Below are positions 17,341 through 26,565 of a DNA stretch of 40,667 bases, piece after piece. A model generated the notes under the pieces. That model saw only the letters and a list, made by a program, of their open reading frames with translations, did no database searches and was not told where the DNA came from. Source of the DNA: Leptospira biflexa. Its GTDB lineage: Bacteria > Spirochaetota > Leptospiria > Turneriellales > DYLW01. Each line of letters starts with the position of its first letter. Within the stretch, counting starts at the first letter, position 1. Position numbers and translations under genes: made by a program. The DNA is taken from contig DYLW01000003.1 in NCBI GenBank assembly GCA_020721865.1, forward strand, positions 3,319 through 43,985. Direction: 5' to 3'.

Positions 17341-18381
17341 ATGTTCAACAAGAAGAAATGGGAAAACCGCTGGAGAGAAATCCAGAAAAAAGGAAATGAG
17401 CGGATGTCTTTTATGATTGTTCCGCACAATGAGGCTCATATTATATCCCTCCAGTTGAGCCGTTTCGTAATCTGGTTCACCATCGGTATCATCACTTTGG
17501 TACTTTTCTCGTCTATTATGTCTTGGCAACTCCAAAACAGAATTGAGCCCACAGTGGAGACGTTGTATGACCGTCATGACAGTCTGGACAGGGAGAGAAA
17601 TCTGTATCTGTCCAAACTGGAAGCCATAAACGAACGGCATGAATATCTCAAAAGAGAGTTATATGACATCCTCTCTGAAATTGAAATGGACCCCAATAAT
17701 CTTGTTTTTCTGCAAGAATCCACATTGTTACATTCCAGAGCAGAGGATGAGATTGAGGCGGAAAGAAAGTTTCTGATCAGTTATGATGAGAAAAAAGAAG
17801 AAATTGCCTATTCTGGAATGGATATTACCGCATTGCTTCCCTCCAAAGATAAAAACGTTGGAAAGGATTTTAAATTTTATCCGGAAGTCATGGATTACCG
17901 CATGGTATCTCTGGAAGTGCAGCAAATCACAGAGGTAATTTCCTCCATTAAAAAGTTTCTTTATGAACGGGATAATGTTCAGAGAAAACTTCCGTATTTC
18001 TGGCCCACGGTGGGCGGTCATTTTACCTCATTCTATGGTCCCCGTCTTTCACCCTTTGGATATAAAACAGATTTTCACTACGGTGTGGATCTGGCAAACC
18101 CCATTGGGACACCCATCTATTCTGCTGCGGAGGGAGTTGTGGAAATGGCTGTCTATTCCAATTCCGGATATGGCAACCATGTCCAGATTGCCCATGGTTA
18201 CGGCTTTGCCACCTTGTATGCACACATGAATTCTATCTACGTGAGGCCTGGCCAGATGGTAACTAAGGGACAGGTGATTGGTGCAGTGGGAACCACCGGG
18301 CACTCCACCGGACCCCATCTTCACTATGAGGTGCATATCTATGGTGAAAAAGTCAACCCCATCCATTATATGAACTTTTGA
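17341..18381 (+). CDS. M23-family (LytM) murein endopeptidase, membrane-anchored
   Basis: A 346-residue protein with a cytoplasmic N-terminal ~40 residues and one membrane helix (~41-60, FVIWFTIGIITLVLFSSIMS). A coiled-coil-rich periplasmic region follows (~65-210), then a LytM/M23 domain (~222-346). The zinc-site residues are in place: HYGVD (H246, D250) and HLHYE (H326, H328). The enzyme should cut peptide cross-bridges in peptidoglycan, or regulate amidases if used non-catalytically. This architecture is typical of cell-division or morphogenesis hydrolases. The next gene begins one base after its stop. Only a weak GGTGG site precedes the ATG. Confidence 0.9.
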   Translation: MFNKKKWENRWREIQKKGNERMSFMIVPHNEAHIISLQLSRFVIWFTIGIITLVLFSSIMSWQLQNRIEPTVETLYDRHDSLDRERNLYLSKLEAINERHEYLKRELYDILSEIEMDPNNLVFLQESTLLHSRAEDEIEAERKFLISYDEKKEEIAYSGMDITALLPSKDKNVGKDFKFYPEVMDYRMVSLEVQQITEVISSIKKFLYERDNVQRKLPYFWPTVGGHFTSFYGPRLSPFGYKTDFHYGVDLANPIGTPIYSAAEGVVEMAVYSNSGYGNHVQIAHGYGFATLYAHMNSIYVRPGQMVTKGQVIGAVGTTGHSTGPHLHYEVHIYGEKVNPIHYMNF

Positions 18382-18382
18382 A

Positions 18383-18991
18383 ATGAACCGGGAAATCTGG
18401 GAAAATCATTATCGGAAAGAAAAGTCAGAGTTAATTATACCTGATGAAAACGTGGTGCGATCCTTTGTCCGATTTATTCAGGAAAATCCAGATGCACGGA
18501 TTCTGGATGCCGGTTGTGGTAAAGGAAGGCATCTGGATTTTTTTTGGGGTTACACAAAAAATGTTTATGGAATGGATTTCACCCGGAATTCCATTAAAGG
18601 TAAGCAGGATCGCAACACATTTCTGGGTGACATTTCCCAGATTCCGGTGGCAGACAAATCCTTTGATTATGTTCTTGCCTGGGGAGTTCTCCATTATCTG
18701 CCTCCGGAGAAAGCCCAGGAAAGCGTCCGGGAGCTCCGGCGGATATTGAACAATCCGGGAAGGCTTTTCCTGACCCTGCGTTCCGATGAAGATACCCATA
18801 TAGCCCAAACCGTTAAGAAGGGGGATCTGGCGGGGGCAGAGGTCTGGACGTACTCCCGGGAAGCCGCACTGGAAATGTTTACGGATTTCCGGACAGTTCG
18901 CTATGGTTACATAGAAAGAATACCTCCCTATCTTCCCGGAGAGGAAACAGAAAGAAAAATTGCCCACCATATTCTGGATATTGAATTATGA
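18383..18991 (+). CDS. Class I SAM-dependent methyltransferase
   Basis: A 202-residue Rossmann-fold methyltransferase. Motif I is ILDAGCGKGRHLDFF. The next strand is VYGMDFTRNSIKG with the ribose-binding acid, then GDISQIPVADKSFDYVLAWGVLHYLPPE, typical of Methyltransf_11/25. The substrate cannot be predicted. It starts one base after the M23 gene and shares an ATGA stop/start overlap with the next methyltransferase, so the three genes are probably co-transcribed. Confidence 0.85.
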   Translation: MNREIWENHYRKEKSELIIPDENVVRSFVRFIQENPDARILDAGCGKGRHLDFFWGYTKNVYGMDFTRNSIKGKQDRNTFLGDISQIPVADKSFDYVLAWGVLHYLPPEKAQESVRELRRILNNPGRLFLTLRSDEDTHIAQTVKKGDLAGAEVWTYSREAALEMFTDFRTVRYGYIERIPPYLPGEETERKIAHHILDIEL

Positions 18992-19875
18992 AATGTCCCG
19001 TATGTGGCCATTACCCCATGGACCATTATGGCAGGGTGGAGAGATTTCATCCTGCCCTGGAAATTTACCGCTGTGGGAAATGTGGATGTCTGGCACGGGA
19101 TATGGATGGAATTCCATCGGATTCGTTTTATGGTGCGGATTATTATGAAGGTCGGGCGGAATATTCCTATCTGGATGAGAGAGATAAAATTCCCTATTTT
19201 GAATATGTCTGGAAAGCACGTCTGAATACTATCCGGAAATATGCCCCACCATCGGGGAGATTTCTGGATGTGGGATGTAGCTTTGGCGGTCTGGTAAAAT
19301 CGGCCAGCAAATGGTATGAATCCTATGGGCTGGATATTTCTGATTACGCTGTCCAATCCGGAAATACATCCTGGCTAGAATCCTCCCCCCGTCTGTTTAC
19401 CGGTTCTCTGGTGGATATTCCCCAATTGGAAATATTTGAAAAAGGGACATATTCGGTTATCACCATGATTGAGGTGGCTGAACATCTGGATTCTCCCCGG
19501 GAGCATTTCCGGGCGGCGTATGAGCTTCTCAAACCGGGGGGGCTTTTTGTCATACAGACAGCCAATTTTGAAGGACTCCAGGCAAGCCGGAGTGGGTTGG
19601 ACTACCATTATTTTCTGCCCGGCCATCTTGTGTATTACCGTGCCGGGGCGTTAAAAAATCTTCTCCGGGAAACCGGGTTTTTTCATTTCAGAGAATTTTT
19701 TCCAGTGGATTTTGGAGTACTTCCCAAACTGTTGAAATCCCGGGGTGAATTTAGCCGGCCCAGGGATTATCTGAAATGGTTATCTATCATAAAATACCAT
19801 TATATTTCCAAAATTCACTGGAAAGGTAAACCTTTGACTTCCTCCTATGTTCTCTATGCCTTTAAGGAAAAATAG
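18988..19875 (+). CDS. SAM-dependent methyltransferase with N-terminal zinc ribbon
   Basis: A 295-residue class I methyltransferase. The N-terminus carries two Cys pairs (CPVCGH at ~3-6 and CGKCGC at ~29-33) that look like a zinc ribbon. The Rossmann core follows with FLDVGCSFGGLVKSA, SYGLDISDYA and TMIEVAEHLDSPREHF, then LLKPGGLFVIQTANFEG. This layout is common among methyltransferases acting on sugars or small metabolites in envelope polysaccharide pathways, but the substrate is not evident here. It overlaps the upstream methyltransferase by four bases (ATGA). No clear terminator follows; the 110 bases to the next gene are AT-rich and hold nothing that I can name. Confidence 0.82.
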   Translation: MKCPVCGHYPMDHYGRVERFHPALEIYRCGKCGCLARDMDGIPSDSFYGADYYEGRAEYSYLDERDKIPYFEYVWKARLNTIRKYAPPSGRFLDVGCSFGGLVKSASKWYESYGLDISDYAVQSGNTSWLESSPRLFTGSLVDIPQLEIFEKGTYSVITMIEVAEHLDSPREHFRAAYELLKPGGLFVIQTANFEGLQASRSGLDYHYFLPGHLVYYRAGALKNLLRETGFFHFREFFPVDFGVLPKLLKSRGEFSRPRDYLKWLSIIKYHYISKIHWKGKPLTSSYVLYAFKEK

Positions 19876-19985
19876 AGATATTTGTTCCCAAAACAATGCA
19901 CTTCTATTTTGTGATGTCTTCTATTGAATTTTCCTCACGATAATTTCTTCTTTACGGGTTAGATTTATATTGCATTGCCGGGATC

Positions 19986-21380
19986 ATGGAAAAAGCCTTT
20001 TCTGCACTCCGGGAAAAATTGTCGCCAGAAGTTTTCATAATTCCTGAATCCGGGGATTACTATCATGATGAAACCTATCTGGATGGCCGGGCAGGCGGGG
20101 TTCTTTTCCCCCGGAATCACGGTGAAATTATGAGCATTATGTCCTTACTCCATTTATTTGCGGAAAAAAATGGTGCTGCCCATTGCTGCCCGGTGACAAT
20201 CCGGGGTCTGGGCAGTGGTCTTTCTGCTGGGGCAGTGCCGGAGGGAGGGATTGTCCTTAGTCTGGAAAAGATGAATCGCATTCTGGAATTGGATTTGGGT
20301 TCCCGTCTGCTCCGGGTGGAAGCGGGGGTGACTCCGGATCAGATTGAAAAATTTATGGCACCACATGGATTCATGTATGCCCCGGATCCTTCTTCCTTTG
20401 ACATATCCTCCATTGGCGGGAATATTGCTGCCAATGCTGCCGGTCCCCGCAGTTTCCGTTACGGGGCCACCCGGGAGCATATTGCCGCTCTGAAGGTGGT
20501 TTGGGCAAACGGAGAGGAGGATATTCTGGGGGCATTTACCCGGAAGAGTGCGGTGGGTTTTGATTTGAAAAATCTCCTCATCGGCTCAGAAGGACGCCTG
20601 GGGATTATTACGGAGGCATGGTTGAAACTGGTGCCCAAACCGGCAGGAAGTCTTTTAATGATGGCCGGCTTTGATTCCGTGGACGAAGCTGTCACAGCGG
20701 TTCTGGGTCTGACGGCCATGAATCTGGACATTTCCGCAATGGAATTCATTGACCATAATTCCATTGCTGTGACGGAAGAAAAATGGCCGGGAGAAATCCG
20801 GGGGCGACGTGCTGGTGTCCTGCTGGAAATGGAAGGGGATCCGGACTGTCTTTATGCACAGTTGGAAAAAGTGAATGATATAATCCCCATGGAAAAAATC
20901 TTTGCGGCAAGAGATGAACGCAGTACACGGAATATATGGGAAGCCCGGCGGGAAGTACCGGTGGCATTCCGGAAAAAATTCAAGCATAAGATTGGGGAAG
21001 ATATATCTCTTCCTGTTCCCCGTTTACCGGAGGCGGTTGGGAAAATTTATAATATTGGGGAGCAACATGGTCTTTACACTGTTCTCTGGGGACATATTGG
21101 AGATGGAAATTTACATGTGAATTTTCTGTTCAATGAACCGGAAGCCTTTTCCCGCCTGGGGGTGGCAATGGAGAACCTGGCCAATTATGTAATATCCCTG
21201 AATGGTAGCATATCCGGAGAGCACGCATTGGGCCGATTAAAACGCCATCTGCGGACAAAACAGCATTCTGGAAGGATCATCTCATTAGAAGAAGAGATAA
21301 AAAGAATATTTGATCCTTACAATGTGCTGAATCCGTTTATCACCCTGCCTATGGATTACTCTGTCCGTAGTAAAATTTAA
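19986..21380 (+). CDS. GlcD-type FAD-linked oxidase (glycolate / D-2-hydroxyacid dehydrogenase)
   Basis: A 464-residue flavoprotein of the FAD_binding_4 plus FAD-oxidase C-terminal family. The FAD-binding half shows RGLGSGLSAGAVPEGGIVLS, VEAGVTPDQIEKFM, DPSSFDISSIGGNIAANAAG and LLIGSEGRLGIITEAWLKL. The C-terminal half shows WGHIGDGNLHVNFLF and ISGEHALGRLKR, the usual His-rich substrate/metal region. It should oxidise a D-2-hydroxyacid (glycolate or D-lactate class) and pass electrons to quinone or another acceptor. GlcE and GlcF partners are not adjacent, so a single-subunit dehydrogenase is possible. Its stop overlaps the convergent metF stop by four bases. Confidence 0.88.
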   Translation: MEKAFSALREKLSPEVFIIPESGDYYHDETYLDGRAGGVLFPRNHGEIMSIMSLLHLFAEKNGAAHCCPVTIRGLGSGLSAGAVPEGGIVLSLEKMNRILELDLGSRLLRVEAGVTPDQIEKFMAPHGFMYAPDPSSFDISSIGGNIAANAAGPRSFRYGATREHIAALKVVWANGEEDILGAFTRKSAVGFDLKNLLIGSEGRLGIITEAWLKLVPKPAGSLLMMAGFDSVDEAVTAVLGLTAMNLDISAMEFIDHNSIAVTEEKWPGEIRGRRAGVLLEMEGDPDCLYAQLEKVNDIIPMEKIFAARDERSTRNIWEARREVPVAFRKKFKHKIGEDISLPVPRLPEAVGKIYNIGEQHGLYTVLWGHIGDGNLHVNFLFNEPEAFSRLGVAMENLANYVISLNGSISGEHALGRLKRHLRTKQHSGRIISLEEEIKRIFDPYNVLNPFITLPMDYSVRSKI

Positions 21381-22255
21381 TTTAGATTTAAGTCACGATA
21401 TATTTCCATCGTGGGTTTGGACTGGTTCAGGGTATAAAAATGAATGCCGTCCACTTTCTGTTTTATGAGGTCATCCACCTGTTTTTTTGCCCATTCAATG
21501 CCAATTTTCTGGACTTCGGAGTCATCCTTAGCATCCCAGATTGGACCCAGTAACCCGGGTGGAAAAAAGGTGTTCCCGGATAATTCCGCCATCCTCTCCA
21601 GACCGGACTTAGAAGAAATGGGCATGATGCCCGCCACAACGGGTATGTTAATTTTATAAAATGATAGAATATCCAAATACCGGTAAAACATATTGTTATC
21701 AAAAAAAAGTTGGGTGACAATATAATCGGCTCCGGCTTCTGTTTTTTCTTTGAAGTATTCCATTTCTTTCAGTCGATTCTGTATCCCTGGATGGCCTTCC
21801 GGAAAACCAGCCACCCCAATCCCTGCCTCTGTACATTCTGTCCGTATCAATTTCACCAGATCCTTTGCAAAACGGAAGTTTTCACGGTATTCCTGGAAAG
21901 GCTGGTCTCTGGGTGGATCCCCGCGCAGGGCCATGATATTTTTCACCCCTTCTTTAGCGTATGTCCGGACGATATTCAGGATTTCTTCTTCTGTGGAATT
22001 TACCATAGTAAGATGGGGGATGATCATGATATTTGTCTCCCGGTGCAGACGCAGCACAAGGTCATGGGTTAATTCCCGCGTGGAGCCGCCCGCACCATAG
22101 GTGACACTCACAAAGGATGGAGACAAAGGGACCAGTTCTTCAATGGAAGCATACAGCCGGGCAGAGGCTTCCTGACTTTTGGGCGGAAAAAATTCCAGAC
22201 TCAGGGTGGGGGAACCTTTTTTCTGTGCGTCCTGAAAAATACTGCTGATGTGCAT
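21377..22255 (-). CDS. metF: 5,10-methylenetetrahydrofolate reductase
   Basis: A 292-residue MetF flavoenzyme that reduces 5,10-methylene-THF to 5-methyl-THF for methionine synthesis. Family landmarks are LSLEFFPPKS (catalytic Glu region), FVSVTYGAGGSTRE, IIPHLTMVNST, NIMALRGDPP, AGFPEGHP and ADYIVTQLFFDN. Its length matches bacterial MetF. It lies 15 bases after the radical-SAM gene on the same strand and was probably transcribed with it. No SAM or other riboswitch is visible in that short gap. Confidence 0.95.
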   Translation of the reverse strand: MHISSIFQDAQKKGSPTLSLEFFPPKSQEASARLYASIEELVPLSPSFVSVTYGAGGSTRELTHDLVLRLHRETNIMIIPHLTMVNSTEEEILNIVRTYAKEGVKNIMALRGDPPRDQPFQEYRENFRFAKDLVKLIRTECTEAGIGVAGFPEGHPGIQNRLKEMEYFKEKTEAGADYIVTQLFFDNNMFYRYLDILSFYKINIPVVAGIMPISSKSGLERMAELSGNTFFPPGLLGPIWDAKDDSEVQKIGIEWAKKQVDDLIKQKVDGIHFYTLNQSKPTMEIYRDLNLN

Positions 22256-22270
22256 AGAAATCCTTTAAAT

Positions 22271-23212
22271 TTATTTTTTATTGAGAACGTAAAATCGTCC
22301 TCTGTCCTGATCTTCGGTATGGATTATTCCCCTGTCAATAAATAATTGAAGCTGCTTTTCCAGATCATTCCGATTTATATCGAATGCAGCCAGAATGTCC
22401 TCCAGAGTCTGGGGCCTTCTCTCTATAATATCTTTCAGATTTTCCGCCGTAAAAGGAATAGCGTGCTCTGCCGAGGTTTTGTCATAGTGTCCGGTGATCT
22501 CCACATGTTCAATTCCTGCTTGGGTCATGGTTTTCCGGATGTATTCCATTTTTTCCAGGGGTTCCTTTATCAGCCCCTTGATGGTGCCGGGACGATCCAA
22601 GGAATTAAGCTGGACTTTATGTGGTTTAATCTTTTTAACCGCAGAGATCAAAAGCTGGATTTCTTCATCTGTGTCATTGATTCCGGGGCTGATAAATATC
22701 TCCAGCCAGACTTCCCCAGAAAATTCTCTGCAGAAAATTTCCAAACCGTCAATGATTTTATTGATATCCAGGGATTTCTCCGGTGCATTGATTTTACGGA
22801 AAGCCTTTTCCGATGCCGCATCCAGAGAAGGAAGAACCAGATGGGCGGGGGATAATGCCTCGCGGATTTCCTTTTTCCAGAGAAGGGTTCCATTGGTCAG
22901 GACGCTCACTTTATACGCCGGATAGTTTTTTACAAGATGACGGATAATCTTCCCTATACCGGAGTGGATGGTGGGTTCTCCGGAGCCAGAAAAGGTAATA
23001 GAATCAATGGCCGGTCTGCTTGCCAGATACTCATCCAGCTCCCGGATAATTTCTTCGGTGGGGGAGTATTCGGCGATGGTATTTGTCAGGGACGTGGTTG
23101 ACCCCACTTCGCAGTAGATACAGTTCAGGTTACAGGTTTTGGGTGGCAGGATATCCACTCCAAGAGAAACCCCCAGTCTGCGGCTGACAATGGGACCAAA
23201 GAGATACTTCAT
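22271..23212 (-). CDS. Radical SAM protein (COG0731-like) with C-terminal winged-helix region
   Basis: A 313-residue radical-SAM enzyme. The [4Fe-4S] cysteines are C27/C31/C34 (TCNLNCIYCEVG), followed by SITFSGSGEPTIH (the GEP motif) and VSVLTNGTLL. The C-terminal ~70 residues (LKDIIERRPQTLEDILAAF, then LEKQLQLFIDRGIIH) look like a winged helix. The overall pattern resembles the COG0731 group related to wyosine-type enzymes, widespread in bacteria and of uncertain function. I prefer ATG 23212 because an earlier in-frame ATG (23254) would leave 14 bases before the divergent nitroreductase gene. Neither has a Shine-Dalgarno site. metF follows. Confidence 0.83.
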   Translation of the reverse strand: MKYLFGPIVSRRLGVSLGVDILPPKTCNLNCIYCEVGSTTSLTNTIAEYSPTEEIIRELDEYLASRPAIDSITFSGSGEPTIHSGIGKIIRHLVKNYPAYKVSVLTNGTLLWKKEIREALSPAHLVLPSLDAASEKAFRKINAPEKSLDINKIIDGLEIFCREFSGEVWLEIFISPGINDTDEEIQLLISAVKKIKPHKVQLNSLDRPGTIKGLIKEPLEKMEYIRKTMTQAGIEHVEITGHYDKTSAEHAIPFTAENLKDIIERRPQTLEDILAAFDINRNDLEKQLQLFIDRGIIHTEDQDRGRFYVLNKK

Positions 23213-23268
23213 GGGGCTTTGTGTAAAATCCGCACTACCCGTAAACCAAAGCATTTAAAAAGATATTG

Positions 23269-23964
23269 ATGGAATCAGGGAATATAAAAAATACGGATAT
23301 GGAAAATGATTTTCTGTATAAAAATATGATCAAACGCCACTCCATCCGGGCATTTTTGCCAAAGAATGTGGAGGAGGAAATTATCCATAAAATTTTGGAG
23401 GCGTCATTGCGGGCACCTTCCGCGAAGAATACCCAGCCTTGGCGAATTGTACATGTGCGGAAGGATACAATGGAAAAAATCACCCAGCGTTACATAGAAG
23501 CCTTTCAATCCGGATTGCAGCCAAACCATGACATGGAAATTGCCCCGTACGAAGGGAGTTTCCGCAAAAATGCCGTGGAACTGGGGAAAATGTTCTATGG
23601 TCTCCTGGGAATTGGGCGGGAAGATAAAGAAAAGAAGCTGGAAGTGGTTTACCAGAATTACCGGTTCTGGAACGCACCGGAGGCTTTTTTCCTTTATTCC
23701 CTGAAGGGTATCCGGGAAAATGAAATATTTGATCTGGGCATTTTTGCCGGCGTTTTACTGGCCATGATGGAAAGCTATGGCTTGGGGACAATTTTTCAGG
23801 CTTCTTTGGTGGATTATCCTGCCATTCTGCGGGAAGTTTTGGGACTGGAGGAAGGAGTCCGGATGATCACTGGAATATCCTTTGGATATCCGGACTTGGA
23901 TGCTAAAATCAATACCTTGATTCCTCCGCGTTACTCTCTGGAAGAGGTTTATAAAAAACTGTGA
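23269..23964 (+). CDS. Nitroreductase-family FMN oxidoreductase
   Basis: A 231-residue member of the nitroreductase superfamily, FMN-dependent NAD(P)H oxidoreductases. The N-terminal FMN-binding signature RHSIRAFLPKNVEEE is followed by ASLRAPSAKNTQPWRIVHV. The central helix is GIFAGVLLAMMESYGLGTIF, and the end has ISFGYPDLDAKIN. The natural electron acceptor is not predictable. The start could be ATG 23269 or ATG 23299, which still retains the whole fold; neither has a good ribosome site. It is divergent from the radical-SAM gene and converges on the LTD lipoprotein gene with 6 bases between stops. Confidence 0.87.
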   Translation: MESGNIKNTDMENDFLYKNMIKRHSIRAFLPKNVEEEIIHKILEASLRAPSAKNTQPWRIVHVRKDTMEKITQRYIEAFQSGLQPNHDMEIAPYEGSFRKNAVELGKMFYGLLGIGREDKEKKLEVVYQNYRFWNAPEAFFLYSLKGIRENEIFDLGIFAGVLLAMMESYGLGTIFQASLVDYPAILREVLGLEEGVRMITGISFGYPDLDAKINTLIPPRYSLEEVYKKL

Positions 23965-23970
23965 CCTCTC

Positions 23971-26550
23971 TCAGGGAATATAAATCAAATAAAAATTGGA
24001 CCGGTAATCCGTAAACAGGCCAGCCACATCATCTTCTCCATAAGCCCAGATAAAAAGGGGATGCTCATAACCGGCTGGGGTTTGCGGATTCTCCAGAAGA
24101 GAACGGTATTGCGGGTCAGTGTCCACGTTCGTTATGGAAAAAAATCCTCCCTGTGGATTTCTTTGTAGCAGGACTCCACTTGCGTCCGATGGAGTTTCAT
24201 CCACAATGTTTTCTCCGGATAAAATGGATAGATGATCCCCGTCTCCATTGAACGCGATTCCGGAATCCACATAATATACATTTTGTCCATAACCAGAAAA
24301 GTCTTTCTGCATGGTAGTATTCCAGTCAGAAAAAGTATCCGTACTGCGGGCAATGAGGATAAATGTATTTTTGCGGAATTTTCCCGGCCCCATTCCGTAA
24401 ATGTCCAGTTCAGAAAGATCCAGTTCCCAGGATTGCGGGGTTCCGTTATAGGTCAGGGAGAGCCGGTATCCGGAGAGATCTACCGGAATTTCGTAACCGG
24501 AGAATTCCTCCATCGGCGGGGAGAGAGGTATTCCACCTCCAGATGAAACTATGTTCCGGGTAAAAAGATAGTATCTCCGGTGGGGTTCCTGTTCCGATGT
24601 GTTAAGATAAAATTTTGTACCCTCCCGGTAAGCAGATAAAACCTCCAGCTTTTGTCCGGATTCCATGCAGGCTAAAAAATCCGGAGAGGGGGATGCAGAG
24701 ATGCAGTAATTATTTATTTCCAGTGCGGATGCTTCCTCCGGCTCCATGGAAAAATCCATGGCGACTTTTTCCGTTCCGGTGGCGGAGAGGGATAGAATCC
24801 GGAAAACCAGAGCGAAGGTATTCTCTGTGCCCGGAGTCCCCAGATTATCCGGATGATAAGAAGAGACTGCACTGCCCCAATAAGAAAAATCATCGTTGAT
24901 AGTGGCATCTTTTGCGGAGACAGCCAGTTCATAGGAAGAGCCTTCCTTCACCGATGGATAATTCACGGTATCCTCCGTAATGCCAAAGCGGTTGATGAGA
25001 CGTATCTCTTCTCCGGAATTGTTCAATCCGGGAAGCGAGGATATTTCCACACAGTTTGTGAGTCCGCCGTTTTCCTCTGGATTTGGATTAGCACAGAGCA
25101 GGGCAAATCCATGGGCGGGAATGCTTCCGGAATTCACCGTCGCGTTTCCCGATGTGTCCGCAACCACCAGGCCGGTCAGATCCAATGGTGCATCCGTGGA
25201 ATTATAGATTTCCAGATATTCTCCATCGGCATCTGCGACAGTTTTGGGGTTTGCCATAATCTCTGTGATCACCAGTTTCCCGGATTGTCCGCCACTTGGA
25301 TTTCCCAGTGAGCGGAAATCTTCAGAATCATCCGTCATTTCCCGCTGGAGACCGGAAAAGCTTTCCACAGTTTTTTTATCCCGGATGGAAACCGCCATTG
25401 AGTCTTCTGTGGAATTTGCCGATACGTGGATTTTTCCGGTAAAAAGAAAAACTTCCGGATTTTCCCCCTTGGGATCCAGCAGAAAAAAACTCCAGTCGGT
25501 CTGGTTTGGAAGAGAAGAAACAGGAATATAGTTAGAAAATCCGTTTTCAATTTTTTCCCAGGAAGGGTATACCAGTGCGGGATTTTCCTGCAAATGGGAA
25601 ATCATATTATCCGGACTGGAGATTATCCCTCGGTCAAAAACAGGGGAAATGGTTCCTCCTTTGGATGCGGCCAATTCCAGAGCGGGAATCAGATTGGAGG
25701 GATCGCTGAATACAGAAGTGGTGGCCTCAAAACTCCCCGCAAAAAAATTCACCTGGGAGCGGATGTCTTTGATTTTTTCCGAAAGCACTTCCATGGGTTT
25801 TTCTTTGGGTCCCAGGATGATCCGCAGGGAAATTCCATTAACGGAAAAATTTCCCTCTCGAACCGGCACCGGTTTATCCCCGCCAAAAAGTCCCCGGGAA
25901 TACATATCCATTTCCCCGGTTAAAAAAATCGCCACTTCAGGATTATCAATTTTCAGGATGGCCTGGTGGCGGTTTTTCCATAGATTTTTATCCATTCCGG
26001 ATGTGAGAATCAGCACCGTCTTGTTGTTCACTATGCAGAAATTCTGATAAAACGGATGATCCTTCCCGTTGGAGAAAAGCCCGGATTTGCCATCCACGGG
26101 ATTTATGGGAATTCCTTTTTCCCTTAGTGAATCTAATTCCGGATGAGACGCGGGATTTTCGCAGTGGGCGGAAGCCTTTGGGTATTCCTCCGGAGAAATT
26201 CCCGGATACTGGAGAGACAGAAATCCGGCATCCCGGCAGATAAACTGCTTACCGGTGGCGACCCGCACGGGAATTCCGGACGTAATTACTTCGTGGATTG
26301 TATCCGCCGTGGAGGTGTCATCCAGACGGGAAAACGCACAGTCCAGGCTTTGTTCGGCTGCCCGTATGCTTTCCGGGAGAATATCCGGAATTCCGGACGC
26401 ACCGCTATCTCCGGGATGGGCAAACCATAATGATACATTTTTTGCCAGATAAATTTCTCCGGATCTGCCCGGGGCGTTTTTTCCACTTCCGGAACATCCA
26501 TTCAGCAAAATGCTCATAGCAATCCAAAATACAACAACTCGTTTTTTCAT
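23971..26550 (-). CDS. Lipoprotein: degenerate double PLD-like region fused to a lamin-tail domain
   Basis: An 859-residue predicted lipoprotein (signal ends LLNGC, Cys19). Residues ~35-410 resemble the PLD lipoproteins at the window start, but the catalytic motifs have decayed. FYQNFCIVNNK aligns with MHNKYFVVDEK of the 513-residue PLD protein, giving H to Y168, K to N170 and D to N175. In the second half DWSFFLLD aligns with HHKVILID, losing H and K. Residues ~425-570 are a lamin-tail domain (LVITEIMANPK, GEYLEIYNST, then a LNNSGEEIRLIN strand). The rest (~570-859) has more beta-rich sequence. It is therefore probably a binding or structural protein. It lies 15 bases after another lipoprotein gene, so the two form an operon. 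Confidence 0.75.
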   Translation of the reverse strand: MKKRVVVFWIAMSILLNGCSGSGKNAPGRSGEIYLAKNVSLWFAHPGDSGASGIPDILPESIRAAEQSLDCAFSRLDDTSTADTIHEVITSGIPVRVATGKQFICRDAGFLSLQYPGISPEEYPKASAHCENPASHPELDSLREKGIPINPVDGKSGLFSNGKDHPFYQNFCIVNNKTVLILTSGMDKNLWKNRHQAILKIDNPEVAIFLTGEMDMYSRGLFGGDKPVPVREGNFSVNGISLRIILGPKEKPMEVLSEKIKDIRSQVNFFAGSFEATTSVFSDPSNLIPALELAASKGGTISPVFDRGIISSPDNMISHLQENPALVYPSWEKIENGFSNYIPVSSLPNQTDWSFFLLDPKGENPEVFLFTGKIHVSANSTEDSMAVSIRDKKTVESFSGLQREMTDDSEDFRSLGNPSGGQSGKLVITEIMANPKTVADADGEYLEIYNSTDAPLDLTGLVVADTSGNATVNSGSIPAHGFALLCANPNPEENGGLTNCVEISSLPGLNNSGEEIRLINRFGITEDTVNYPSVKEGSSYELAVSAKDATINDDFSYWGSAVSSYHPDNLGTPGTENTFALVFRILSLSATGTEKVAMDFSMEPEEASALEINNYCISASPSPDFLACMESGQKLEVLSAYREGTKFYLNTSEQEPHRRYYLFTRNIVSSGGGIPLSPPMEEFSGYEIPVDLSGYRLSLTYNGTPQSWELDLSELDIYGMGPGKFRKNTFILIARSTDTFSDWNTTMQKDFSGYGQNVYYVDSGIAFNGDGDHLSILSGENIVDETPSDASGVLLQRNPQGGFFSITNVDTDPQYRSLLENPQTPAGYEHPLFIWAYGEDDVAGLFTDYRSNFYLIYIP

Positions 26551-26565
26551 AAAAGCTCCTTTTTT

